Of a DNA stretch of 64,000 nucleotides, positions 1 to 10,216 are shown one piece after another; position 1 is the stretch's first letter, and every line of letters starts with the position of its first letter. Location of the stretch: NCBI GenBank assembly GCA_027924585.1, contig BSBM01000150.1, forward strand, positions 16,530,501 through 16,594,500, written 5' to 3'. This DNA is from Larix kaempferi. Taxonomy: Eukaryota; Streptophyta; Pinopsida; Pinales; Pinaceae. The notes beneath the pieces are model-generated. The model was not told the origin of the DNA, did no database searches, and worked only from the letters and a program-made list of their open reading frames with translations. Made by a program: the position numbers and the translations under genes.

Positions 1-828
1 AATTTCGATGGGATAACATTAGCTCAGAAAAAGTATGCTAAAGAGCTGCTATTAAATTTTAATATGGCAGAATGTAAGGCTACTCCATTCCCTTTCCTCT
101 CAAGAATCAGTCTTGAAGAGGGAAACACCACATCGCTTGCAGATTGCACTATGTATCGATAGTTGATTGGTTCACTACTCTACTTGACACACTCAAGTCC
201 TGATATATATTATGCCGTGAGTGTTGTATCAAGGTATATGCAGCAGTCCCATGAGCTTCATTGATGGGCAGCCAAGTGGATCTTGTAGTATGTGCAAGGT
301 ACGAAACATTTTGGCATACATTATGCTGCAGATTTTGAGCTAGATTTCATTGGTTTTACTGATTCAGATTGGGCAGGTGATAGCATAGATCGGAAGTCCA
401 CTTCTGGATAAGTTTTCATGATTGGACATGGGTCTATTTGCTGTTCAAGCAAAAAGTAGGCAACCATTGCACTTTCCTCAGCAGAGGCAAAGTATCGAGG
501 GGTAGTCAATGCCTGCATTCAAGAAGTTTGGTTGTAGGGTATTCTTTCCGAGTTTGATTTTGGTAGCACTACTTCGACTGTCCTATTTTATGACAATCAA
601 AGTTCTATTAAGATATCCACCGATCCAGTTCAGTGGTAGAGGACCAAACACATTGAGATTCATATGTACTACATTCGAGAGTTGGTGCATGATCACACCA
701 TCATTTCGCAATATTGCCCTTCCGATGAGCAAATTGCAGACATCTTCACCAAGAGCTTCACTGAGAAGAAGTTCTCTTACCTCCATTCACTGTTGGGGGT
801 GAGTTCTATCATGGTGGAGGCAAATTAG
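1..828 (+). pseudogene. Ty1/copia RT C-terminus and RNase H, decayed
   Basis: Frame 1 reads from base 1 to about 828 as the end of a copia Pol polyprotein. Visible landmarks are LIGSLLYLTHSSPDI (the end of RT), FTDSDWAGD (an RNase H catalytic Asp), RKSTSG, ALSSAEAKYR (the RNase H Glu region; families usually read SSTEAEY) and a C-terminal stretch with QIADIFTK. In a live element this part copies the RNA genome and removes the RNA strand inside virus-like particles. Seven stop codons interrupt the frame (160, 262, 286, 409, 457, 535 and 637), and I see no frameshift. Several fall where copia proteins have Gln or Trp, which fits CAG-to-TAG and TGG-to-TGA changes. It cannot be functional. Confidence 0.88.
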
Positions 829-1000
829 ATCCATTTTTATGTTTATCTTGAGGGGGGGCTTTCTTCCCACTGGGTTTTCCCTCTTTCCTCACTTAGCTTA
901 TTTCAGCATTTTTTGGATTATTGTATTGGGGTGACCTTTGGTCTCAGTAACCAGGGCCTTACATTTTATTTTTTACATCATAGTATAGCTTGAGGGGGGC
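829..1000 (+). other. Copia-A 3' leader with polypurine tract
   Basis: Non-coding stretch between the RNase H frame and the LTR. It ends in the purine-rich run TTGAGGGGGGC at 990-1000, directly before the LTR start TGTTAGGATA, as expected for the plus-strand DNA primer. A second G-run lies near 851-858. The segment with GGGTGACCTTTGGTC near 930 recurs in reverse complement just inside the left LTR of Copia-D (about 24340-24360), which ties the two elements together. Confidence 0.8.
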
Positions 1001-1681
1001 TGTTAGGATATCTCATCATTCACTTATGTACTTTTCATGCATTCATTGCATGCTACCTAGTCATCAGTATGGTACCTCCAGCACCTAGTCCTTAGTCTCC
1101 CAGCACTCGGGAGCTAATTTCCACTCAGTTTAATCCCTCCTAGCCTATCATGTGCCTAGTTCTCACCTTCCACTAAAGAAGGGTGCCTTTCTCACCTACC
1201 AGTCCAGTTACACTTGAGTTATCACTCATATTTACCTCCGATTGACCCATAACTGATGCTATCACTCCAATTGACCTCCGATGAGACATGACTGACAGTT
1301 CTGAGTGAATTTAACTCCTCATGTGCCCTCCATTGAGCCTCCATCCCTAGATTAGTGCCACTTACCATTAGTTACACTTATTACACTCAGTTAGACTCAG
1401 TTTGACACCTATTTGACAGTAACTTGTGCATTGATGACCACCACTGATTGATGATGAGGACTCCTAGTTGGATCCAAGCTATGCCATTCAGTTATTTCAA
1501 ATGAACTCCTTGGTTAATTCGAATTGCTCACTCATTGTGACAGTATTGTATTGTATCTTTCACCCTTATTGGGATTATAGAGCACTGATGCATGTTTTTG
1601 CATAGTTTACACCATTTTTTTGAGTTTCATCTATTGTGATTGATTTACTTGTTCATTAGATCTGCTGTGACTAATTTTACA
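1001..1681 (+). repeat. 3' LTR of Copia-A
   Basis: 681-bp LTR from TGTTAGGATA to TTACA. It aligns along its length with the reverse complement of the Copia-D LTRs, sharing the TGTTAGGATAT start, the CTAGTCATCAG and CACCTAC blocks, the TTCGAATTG block and the end GATCTGCTGTGA. It carries only a few scattered GTTACACT-type decamers, where Copia-D has a long decamer array. No second LTR of this copy is in the window, so its age cannot be estimated from LTR pairs. Confidence 0.82.
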
Positions 1682-2700
1682 AAGAAGAACCCACTCCTGA
1701 CACCACAATGGTCCTATGGGATTGGGCACCCATTCAAGAACCTTCTTTTGAAGATCTTTCTGATGAATTTAAGACTGCATAAGTTGATGTCACCATGAGA
1801 AGTAAGGGCCTGGTGCTTGATCAAACCATTGATGCACCTAAAGCCCAGGTTGAGAAGGAAATTCCAAAGTGGCACATAACTTTCATTCCACCTCAGCCTA
1901 AGACAAACCCGGTAATGACAAAAGAACCAAGCACAGAAATAAATAAACAACCAAAAGTTGCACCAAACAAAACAAAAAATCAGCCAAAAGTTTCAAAAGA
2001 TTATGATATGGGATATGACATAATCGAAGATATCACGAAAACAAAGGAAAAAATCTCTATTTTTGAAATGTGTAGTCTTCCCCAGCAAAGAAAGAAATTG
2101 CTAGAATCTTTTGACCCACAAGCTAGTACTTCGGTAGAAAAAACTGAGGAAAATCCTGAGATAAACAACGCTGGCATTGGTGGGAAATCTAGATCGCAGA
2201 CTTTTCCTTTTCTGTTGACTTTTAAAATTTTTAAACCTAATGTGCATAACTGTTTGGTAGATTCTGGAGCTTCTTCGAATGTCATGCCGCTGTCAATTTG
2301 AAAAAGGATTAACGGGCAGCCAGTGCCATCCCCGTATCAGATCATACAGTTAGATAGAACTACTGTTAAAGTCATAGGAGAAATGAAAGATGTGCTTATT
2401 AGGTTATCAACATATCCTAGAGTGTGTCAATTTATTGATATAATGGTGGTTGATATTCCTGAATCTTATGGTTTGATATTAAGTAGGGATTGGTCTACGA
2501 AACTAAATGGTTACTTTGCAATAGACGGGTCTCATTTGTGGTTTCCATACCAGAATAGACAAAATCAGATTAAAATACTGAGAGAACCCCACATGAAACA
2601 AAATGTAACTCAGTTAGAGGAAAAGAATGAAGTTGTAGCTTTCTCATCTTCAGTTTTGGGAAATTATTTCTTAGAGATTGAACTAGGTAATTATCAATCA
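1682..2700 (+). pseudogene. Gypsy-B Gag C-terminus and aspartic protease
   Basis: Frame 1 runs from 1681 to 2703. The first part is a charged, Pro/Lys-rich linker. From about 2240 it becomes a retropepsin: NCLVDSGASSNVMP carries an intact DSG active site, followed by IQLDRTTVKVIGEMKDVLIR and a C-terminal YGLILSRDWSTKLNGYFAI. Retropepsin dimers cut the Gag-Pol polyprotein. Stops at 1777, 2299 and 2701 break the frame, each removable by one C-to-T reversal. The sequence continues without a shift into the RNase H that follows. The Gag capsid part is absent, lost at the Copia-A boundary. Confidence 0.8.
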
Positions 2701-3378
2701 TAAGATGTTAGCCATGACTCAGACGAACAGTCTGATCTCCTTCAATTTTCTCGGACTTATGATATTGACTGTAACATAGGAGGATTAGTTATTGACTTAG
2801 GTGGTAGTGATAGTAACTTAGTTAAAGCGGAAAATGTTTTTTGGGTTCTATACTTTGATGGTTCCAAAACTCAAGAAGGATCCAGAGACGGTTGCATTTT
2901 GATTGACCCCGAAACAAGCAAGCATTTTTTATCTTCTAGGTTAGAATTTGAATGCACGAATAACACTATTGAGTATGAAGCTCTGGTCCATGGGTTGAAG
3001 AAATCTATTAGTTTAAATGTTAAATATTTGAAAGTCTTTGGTGATTCAGAGATAGTTGTCAGGCAAGTGAGAGATACGATTCATTGCCTTTCACCACACA
3101 TAAAAGGGTATCAGTCTGAGGTTTGGAATTTGATTTCATGTTTTGATGATTTCAATATTAATTCCATTCCTAGATTACAGAATTCCACAGCTGATTTGTT
3201 AGCTACCTCTGCTTCCAGATTATTGCCTACTAATAACAAGTGCTCTATTGAATTGATTTTCAGGCCATCTGTTCCGGATAACATTACAAATCTTAGAGTA
3301 TTTGATGATGATGATCAGATCATTAGCTTCTTAACAAATGAAGATGTCTTCCAAGAAGCCATAATAAATGAAGAGTAA
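2701..3378 (+). pseudogene. Gypsy-B archaeal-type RNase H (aRH), upstream of RT
   Basis: Still frame 1. From about 2845 the translation reads WVLYFDGSKTQEGSRDGC, then ECTNNTIEYEALVHGL and KVFGDSEIVV, and ends with IPRLQNSTADLLATSASRL. These correspond to the catalytic Asp (YFDGS), Glu (EYEAL), Asp (GDSE) and a last Asp in the ADLLA segment, all present. This is the second, archaeal/plant-type RNase H known from Tat-lineage gypsy elements, where it normally lies between the element's own RNase H and integrase. Here it lies between protease and RT, as direct reading of the frame shows. The stop at 3376-3378 separates it from the RT linker. Confidence 0.78.
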
Positions 3379-4212
3379 CATGATTCAAATCTGCAAAGCA
3401 AAGATGCAATTAAAGGAAACTTCATGCCCAAGGAAGTGAGAACTCTTGAAAGTTTGTTTGATCTACAAAACAAGTTCAAAAGGCCAGCAAATGTTAAAAC
3501 TCCCAGCTCCTCCATGCAGCATGAATTGGTAAGTCTGGGTATAGAAGATGAACCAAAATATGTCAATCTTGGTAAATTTTGCTCGCCAGGCGAGAGATAT
3601 AAGTTCATCAAGTTGTTTTAGCAGTATAAATATGTCTTTGCATGGACTTACGAGGATCTGAAAACATATGATACTTGCATTATTCGGCACATAATACCAA
3701 TGAAGGCAGGCATTAAGCCATTTCAGCAGCAATTAAGGAGAATGCATTCGACCCTTGAGCCTTTAATACAAAAGGAGTTGAAGAAGTTGCTGGATGCAAA
3801 GATCATTTTTAAAGTCCGACATTCTAAATGGGTTGCCAATCTAGTTCCCGTGCAGAAGAAATTGGGAGAAATAATATTGTGTGTGGATTTTCGAAACCTG
3901 AACAAAGCTTCCGATAAAGATAATTACCCTGTACCTCCAATGGAGAAAATTTTACAGATGGTGTCAGGATCAGATCTTTTCTCCCTACTATACGGTTTCT
4001 CCAGGTACAATCAAGTGTTAGTAGTGGAAGAGGACCGACTCAAAACCACTTTTCGTACAAAGTGGGGAACCTTTGCATATCTGAGAATGCCATTCGGCTT
4101 GATAAACACAGAGGCTACCTTTCAATGAGCCATGGACATTGCTTTTCGAGGATTATGCGGTCAATGTGTAGTAGTTTACCTAGATGATGTGACAGCTTTC
4201 TCAAAGAAGAGG
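3379..4212 (+). pseudogene. Gypsy-B reverse transcriptase, fingers and palm
   Basis: Frame 1 continues through a linker (MPKEVRTLESLFDL at 3424) into RT. Landmarks are IIFKVRHSKWVANLVPVQKK, the first catalytic Asp in LCVDFRNLNKA, LYGFSRYNQV where families have DGFSGYNQ, FRTKWGTFAYLRMPFGL, and the YLDD box in VVYLDDVTAFS at about 4180-4206. The YLDD box is intact, but the Asp normally in the DGFSGY motif is Tyr here (LLYGFS). Stops lie at 3619 and 4126, and the frame shifts by one base at about 4212. RT copies the element RNA into DNA; this copy cannot make the full protein. Confidence 0.85.
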
Positions 4213-5096
4213 AAGACCATGTTTTCCACTTGAAGTATATTTTCGATTGCTGCAGGAAATATGGTATTTCGTTAAATCCCAAGAAAAGTGTTTTCACTGT
4301 TCTTGAGGGAAAACTCTTGGGTCATATCATTTCAAAGAAGGGAATCTCAATAGATCAAGAGAGAGTGCAAGCTATAAACAAGATTCTCATGCTCCACAAC
4401 AAAAAATCTATGCAATCATTTATGGGCACCATTAATTTTGTTCGATGGATCATTCCTGACTTCACTCAGACCATTAAACCTTTGCAGCAAATGGTAAAGT
4501 AGAGTGTACAGTTCAAATGGATAGACTTGGAGAAAGTTGCATTTAAAGAAATCAAATCTTCCATAGATAATACCCCTTCTTTAAGAAGTCCAGACTTCGA
4601 TAAGGATTTCATTATGTACACCTTTGATTCAGATGACTCTCTCACAGCTGTGCTCACGCAAAAGGTAGAATCAGGAGACAAATACCCAATTTCCTTTATG
4701 AGCACTAGCCTGCAGGGTGTTGAACTGAACTACCCTGTTGTACATAAGAAAGCATATGCAGTATTCAAAGTAGTAAAGTAGTTCAGGCCGTATATTCTAA
4801 AAAACAGAACTTAATTCGTAGTGCCTCACCTCATTGTCAGATCTCTTTTTGTTCATAAAGAATTGGGAGAAAGGAGAGGAAACTGGGTCATCTCTCTTCA
4901 GGAGTACGATTTGGAATTTAAACCTGCCACCATCATTAAGGGTCAAGGGTTATGTAAATTACTCACTGAGCATCTATTTGATGAAGAGCTGAATTGGGAA
5001 AATGAATCAGAACTAAATATGATTGAAGTATGTCCTATTTTCACAGCTCCTGAATCTTTGTATAGGGACCTAGTGCATTATTTGGAGTAAGGATAT
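4213..5096 (+). pseudogene. Gypsy-B RT thumb and RNase H
   Basis: From 4213 the reading moves to frame 3. KYGISLNPKKSVFTV and LLGHIISKKGI are the end of RT. The connection and RNase H follow: FIMYTFDSDDSLTAVLTQ, YPISFMSTSLQGVELNYPV and the end of the RH fold at about 4900. The first RNase H Asp region reads TFDSDDS rather than the usual DAS-type motif, and stops interrupt at 4500, 4779, 4812 and 5088. This is the element's own RNase H, separate from the upstream aRH. Confidence 0.75.
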
Positions 5097-6302
5097 TTGC
5101 TGGAACACTGGTGTTCTAAGAAAAGAAGGGCACTCTGTCTGAAATCACCATCCTCTCAAATCATCAATGGGGTCCTTTTTAGAAAGAATTATGATGGGAT
5201 TTTTCTCAAGTGTCTGGAGAGAGAGGATGTTGATAATGTTGTCAGGGAATTGCATGATGGCCCTACTAGGGGACATTATTATGGGGATACCACATCCCAT
5301 AAAATTCTCAGAGCTGGGTATTATTGGCCCAATCTCTTCAAGGACGCTCATGCTTATTCCCAGAAATGCGATATATGTCAAAGAAGTACTGGGAGATTGC
5401 CAAAAGCAGCAGGACCGTTGCAGCTAATTACCATCTCCAAACCATTCGAGCAATGGGGCATAGATGTTATTGGTGAGATAAACCCGAATTCTTCACTGCA
5501 ACATTGGTATATTCTGATAGATACGAATTATTTTACGAGATGGAGAGAAGCTTCTCCTCTGTGCAAAATAAATGAAGATGCAGTTATCAAGTTCCTGGAA
5601 GAAAACTTCATAACCAGGTTTGGGGTTCCAATTTCCCTAGTCTTTGATAATGCAAATTATTTTTTGTCTATAAAGATTAATGAATTATTTTATGAGAAAG
5701 GAATTAAATTACATTATTCTGCTAATTACTATCCCCAAGGAAATGGATTAGCTGAGTCTACAAATAAGAATCTCATTCGAATTCTTAAGAAAACTGTGAT
5801 TGAAAACCAGAGAAGTTGGCATACATCCCTCCCAAATGCTCTATGGGATGACAAAGTCACTCCGAAGAAGGCCTTAGGAGTTTCCCCGTTCACCCTAGTC
5901 TATGGTAAGGAAGCCATCCTCCCTTCGAATATTTTACTCTGATCCTTGCAGTTGGCCCAAGCCTCTCGAGGTTCCAGCAGTCAAATCCTACAATCAAGAA
6001 TTGATACCCTACTAAAGCTTGAAGAGTCGCGGCTGAAAGCCAAAGACCGGTTCCAACAACACCAAGACATATTCAAAAGGTGGTTTGATAAGAGGAAATC
6101 TGGCAAGAGAAGTTTCAAAGTAGGTGACCTGCTTCTGAAGTGGGATCACCCACATGATGGTAAGGGGATGCACACAAAGTTTCAACATTTATGGGTTGGC
6201 TCTTATCAAGTTTCTGAAAAGCTTGGCCCGTCGATGTATAAGTTGAAAGACTTGCAGGGGGAGGAAGTAAACCTTCCTCTCAACGGCCTTGCTTTAAAGT
6301 AG
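5097..6302 (+). pseudogene. Gypsy-B integrase
   Basis: Frame 3 gives a nearly complete integrase. The zinc-binding HHCC domain is visible as ELHDGPTRGHYYGD followed by SQKCDICQRS. The catalytic core shows WGIDVIGEI (Asp), LVFDNANYF (Asp; usually SDNG, so the context is altered) and NGLAESTNKNL (Glu). The C-terminal domain runs FKVGDLLLKWDHPHDGKGMHTKF to the stop at 6300-6302. One stop at 5940 splits the frame. Integrase inserts the element DNA into chromosomes. This copy retains the three acidic residues but belongs to a broken polyprotein. Confidence 0.85.
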
Positions 6303-7600
6303 TATTTCACCTAGTCCTAAGGGGACCTTTTTGTACATAAATAAACACTGTTTTGTTTTTCTGAGTTTTCCTTTTTGAGTTGTTTTTTAGTCAGGTTCTT
6401 TAATCTTTCTTGTTTTAGTGCTTTTGATTGATTTGTTTCCCTTTCGTTGGAGTTGTTGTTTAACCCAGCCGAACCTTTTTCTTTTTGGAAAAGATAGGGC
6501 TCTGAAAAAATCTATCAGTTGGAATTTACTTATGAGGAAAATTTCTCTATGTGGCTTCGCTTTTGTTGATCGGTCCCTAGAATGGAGAGATCCTTTTTTG
6601 TTTGGTCGCATTAATCCCTATTTAAATAGCTAAGATTTATGTTTCCTTATTACTATCTTGGGGCTCCATTCACCCTCACATTAATGACTGTCTGAGAGAG
6701 TTCGCTACATTGGACCCACGGAGAGGAAGCATATATCGCATATGTATGGTATTTAAAATGATCCCATGATGCAAATCAAAATCCAAAAGAGCTTATACCA
6801 ATGAGTCTGTTTCCAGAAATTCTCACCTCCATTAAAGCATGGTTGAGAAGGACAAAGACATAAATTCTCGCCTCCATTAAAGCACGGTTGAGAAAAGAAA
6901 ATGAATTCAATCGAAGAAGTTGTTCTAAATGGTCATCCCAGCAAAGTTCTTCTCTGTCCATGAGCAGGACAATCAAAGAAATATCTTGCTCACACAAAAG
7001 GACATTATGGATTGAAGATCCTAAATCAAATGCTCAAGATTGAAGAAAGTAATTATGGAAGACTCAAACGACAAAATTCATCAGTTAAGAATCATCCAAA
7101 AAGGATGCAAACAACATGGGAATGCGGAACAAACGAATATGTCCGTGGGATGTTGTTACGATGCTATGGAGTCCGATTTTAGTGGTCATCTGAAAGACAA
7201 ATTTTAAAATAAACTTCATACTTTCGCCCTTAGAGAGTTTTAAAGAAGTATATTTCAAAGTTTCCCTTTTCCTAATGACCATCATCATGAAGTGATCGCC
7301 TCTTGTGTAGAGATTAGAGCACTTAATCAAATTGTTGCATATGGGGCCATCAAATCGTAAGTTTTCTGACATCGAAAAGAGATTAATTCAGAGATCTGTG
7401 TTCGCCAGCAAATCGCCAATTGTTGTTACTGCAACCTGATCCCCATGATTCCCTTAGGAAATAATGCCCCCCCCCCCTTTCTTTTTTTTGAAGAAGTCCT
7501 TTGGTCCTTTGAAACTTGTTTTAACTCTTCAAGTTTTCTCTTTCTTCAACAAATTTTGTTTTTTCTTCTAAGGCAAATTTCCCTTTTGGTCAGATTTGGT
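6303..7600 (+). other. Non-coding region downstream of Gypsy-B integrase
   Basis: No convincing coding region on either strand; the short open frames here show no family motif. It is T-rich near 6340-6500. A 33-bp segment beginning AATTCTCACCTCCATT is tandemly duplicated near 6816-6897 (spacing about 47 bp). A homopolymer C run followed by T lies at about 7468-7490. This should hold the Gypsy-B 3' non-coding region and perhaps its LTR, but I found no second copy in the window to define LTR borders. Confidence 0.5.
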
Positions 7601-7621
7601 CTCAGATTTTAATGCTAAAAT

Positions 7622-8066
7622 TGTCTACTGTTGCACGATTTTTAATGCTAAATTTTCCGACTAGTCGTAGATTTTAACCTTATCTTAGCCGACCGTTGCA
7701 CATTTGTTAATTTTATCTTGCATCGATCGGTCACACATTTTAAATCCAAATGCGTCGACCGTTGTGCAGAGTCCGATTTTATTTTCGCCGACAATAGCGC
7801 TAAAGTCTAGTTTAAAATGCGCTGACCATTGTGCAAGTTTTGGCCTTAACTTTGCCGACCTTTTGCGTCATTTTTGGCCTATCTTCGTCATTTTCCGTCA
7901 CAATTCCTGGGTGCAAGTTTTGGGCTTATTTTCACTGATCGTTGCACTGCATTTTAATTTAACCCCACCGACCAGTTCCCGGCCCCTCGTCACAACACCT
8001 GGTCTCAGGGTTTATCCTTATTACCGCCGATCGTTGCGCAAGAATTAACATTTGGATCGCCGATCG
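7622..8066 (+). repeat. Degenerate 33-bp tandem array
   Basis: Units with the core GCCGACCGTTGYGCA, followed by a T-rich spacer, recur at about 7622, 7655, 7688, 7721, 7754, 7787, 7821, 7854, 7887, 7934, 7966, 8026 and 8059. Most spacings are exactly 33 bp, with two longer gaps after 7887 and 7966. The units differ at many positions, so the array is old. It ends about 150 bp before the TATA-like box at 8216 and could be an upstream activating array of that promoter; that role is inference. Confidence 0.72.
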
Positions 8067-8215
8067 ACGACGAAGCCCATATTTTTGGAAAGCGTGGAGA
8101 TATAAGTTAGTGGGGAATTCAATTTTATCCCGTGCAGAGTTATTTCTTTTTGCATTGAGCCCCGTGCGCATTTACCACCCCAGCTGTCCACCCCGTGGGA
8201 ATTAATTTCTCCTAT

Positions 8216-8223
8216 TATATATT
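8216..8223 (+). promoter_or_regulatory. TATA-like box before the spliced unknown frame
   Basis: TATATATT lies about 57 bp before the ATG at 8273, in a mostly GC-richer stretch. A start site 25-35 bp downstream would leave a short leader. It is supported only by its position relative to the frame and the putative splice donor at 8353. Confidence 0.4.
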
Positions 8224-8526
8224 CTCCCAACGAAGTTTTTCATCCCATCTTTTCCAAGACCAAGAAGCGTTGATGTTTTCCATTGGAAGCTTCAGACTGT
8301 CACTAGCCAAGGCATGCGCATCGACTGCAGTGAGCCATTCCGATACTGACAGGTAGGTCCTCAATTTCCCCCCTTTGGTTTTGTACAATAGGAAACCTCG
8401 TTGAGTGCTCATTGCTAGCTTTAAAGCTGTATGTTGGGTGTTTCTCAAGGTCGAACCTGCGTTGTCATAACACCTAAATTGTTTTTGTTTTCATGTCATT
8501 TTTTAGCCCTATACCCAATAGGAGCC

Positions 8527-8960
8527 TGTTAGGAACCCATGTCTTTACTTTGTTAGTATATTGTTGTTGGACGCATATGCTTTGTAAGTCATCCTATAGT
8601 ATTTGTTGATCCATAGTTTATATTAGCCCATAGTATTGACCCATAGTATTGGACGCATATGCTTTGTAAGTCGTCTCATAGTATTATATGTCCCATGGTT
8701 TTGACTCATAGTATTGGCGCCTAGACTTAGCCCATGGTTTGTATTGACACATAGTATTGACCCATGGTATTGGCACCTAGACTTAGTATATAAGTGAGTG
8801 TTGAGGCCTATGAAGGCACCATGAAGTTAATTGTATTGAGCTTGCTCAAAGGAGGTTGCCCCCTCGAAGTGGCCCGTGATCAATATAAAAGTGATTTTGA
8901 GTTCTATTATTTCTGATATCTCGTGTATTTGCATTAATTAATTATTGCAGGTTCATCACA
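8527..8960 (+). repeat. 5' LTR of Gypsy-C
   Basis: 434 bp, TGTTAGGAAC to TTCATCACA. Its U3 is built from short related phrases around CATAGTATTGACCCA and CATATGCTTTGTAAGTC. A TATATAA box lies at 8787-8793. The end is fixed by the matching 3' LTR and by the primer-binding site two bases further on. Confidence 0.93.
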
Positions 8961-8962
8961 TC

Positions 8963-8974
8963 TGGTATCAGAGC
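8963..8974 (+). other. Gypsy-C primer-binding site
   Basis: TGGTATCAGAGC, complementary to the 3' end of plant initiator tRNA-Met, two bases after the 5' LTR. It primes minus-strand DNA synthesis. Confidence 0.9.
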
Positions 8975-10216
8975 ACTTTCTTGGGCTTGCTGGGTGAAAT
9001 TTTTGCTAATTTTTTTTTTTTTCGCATCTATTGCAAGTTCGGATTTGGGAATAATCCATATCCGCTTAACAATGGAAAGTACTTGGGAATAAGCCCTAAA
9101 ACTCATTGTGAGGAGTACCACAGGAACCCCGAAGTAGCTGGCCCATTGAGAGGACCTGCCAGCGAAAAGGGCAACGACCCCTACCTGATTGACTAGTTCC
9201 CACTCGTGAGGTAAACCAAGAGCTGTCGTTTGTGGAAAAGCAGTTATCAGTTTTACCTGAGCCGTGGAGTGAGGGGTACTGCCCCAATACGCAAGCCATC
9301 AGACAACATTGGTGGCCGAGTGAAACCATTGAACTGTTAGGAAGTTGCACATACCTGGGGTCCATATCTATTTTCAGCTGAACTATTGTCGATCACTGCT
9401 GCGCCGTTTCAGATCCAACCGTTCAGATCGATTCTGAAAGTTGTTCCAGATCCAGCCGTTTTCAATCCATTCGGTGCCGTTTCAGATCCCTTCCGAGCCA
9501 TAGCCGCTCCAGTATGAAAAAATAAATAAATAAAAAATTCTCCATATCTCCCTTGTTTTCACTCTGTTTCCCTTGAAAAAAAATTCTCCATATCTCCATT
9601 TTCAATCCATTCGACGCCTTTTCAGATCCCTTCCGAGCCGTAGCTACTCCAGTCCGAAAAAAAAATAAAAATCAAAAAATTCTCCATATCTCCCTTGTTT
9701 TCACTCTGTTTCCCTTGAAATTTTCGAGGAACCCCTATCATCCCATTCTGCATATTTCATTCTGGAAAAAAAAAAAAAAAAAACTCCATATCTCCCTTGT
9801 TTTCACTCTGTTTCCCTTGAAATTTTCGGGGAACCCCTGTCATCCCATTCTGCATATTTCATTCTTGAGGACCCTATCCCCACTTCCCCTTCTCGAAGCC
9901 CGAAATCCCACATTTGTCTATTTTTAGGGTTTGCTATAACTTCTTCGATTTTCACCCGATCGCCTTCAAATTTTACCACAAAGTTTCTTTTATAATTATG
10001 CTTCTTTGTCCCTTTTTGCCAAATTTTCTCATTCTATCACCCTGCTTCTGAAATCCCCCTTTTTTTCTTTCGTGTCCTTTCGACAGTGTCCAAAATCTAG
10101 TCAAACCCCAATTACCCATCAGATTGTTTCCCCAATCCAACTTTCCTTTTACTAAATCAGCTTCTGTTGGTGTTTTTCTACCCATTCCACCGAAAAAAAA
10201 ATATAAATTACTAGTT
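8975..10216 (+). repeat. Gypsy-C leader with tandem duplications
   Basis: Untranslated leader between the primer-binding site and the Gag ATG. Blocks with TTCAGATCCCTTCCGAGCC and CTCCATATCTCCCTTG, separated by A-rich runs, repeat two to four times between about 9400 and 9870. The short frames here have no Gag similarity. Confidence 0.6.

Larger units (their letters stand above)
1..1681 (+). mobile_element. Copia-A: 3' end of a Ty1/copia LTR retrotransposon
   Basis: The window opens inside a copia element running left to right. It keeps the end of the reverse transcriptase region, RNase H, a 3' non-coding leader, a polypurine tract and one 681-bp LTR. Its 5' part lies outside the window. The LTR and the leader before it match those of the complete element at 23512-26629 but are far more diverged, so this is an older, coding member of the same family. 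The right boundary is set by the LTR terminus TTACA, followed directly by gypsy coding sequence. This suggests that Copia-A inserted into, or lies against, Gypsy-B. Confidence 0.85.
1682..6302 (+). mobile_element. Gypsy-B: decayed Ty3/gypsy coding region (Gag-PR-aRH-RT-RH-IN)
   Basis: A gypsy polyprotein region running left to right in frame 1 to about 4212 and in frame 3 from there to 6302, with one apparent single-base loss at about 4212/4213. The domain order seen is Gag C-terminus, aspartic protease, an archaeal-type RNase H, reverse transcriptase, the element's own RNase H, and integrase. The presence of an archaeal-type RNase H points to the plant Tat lineage, but its position before RT is not the usual Tat order. 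I could not delimit LTRs with certainty. The left side is cut by Copia-A, and the 3' non-coding part must lie within 6303-8270 or further right. Confidence 0.85.

Noticed and set aside
6303-8270. Exact LTR of Gypsy-B
   Set aside because: No second copy in the window allows the borders to be fixed, so none is annotated.
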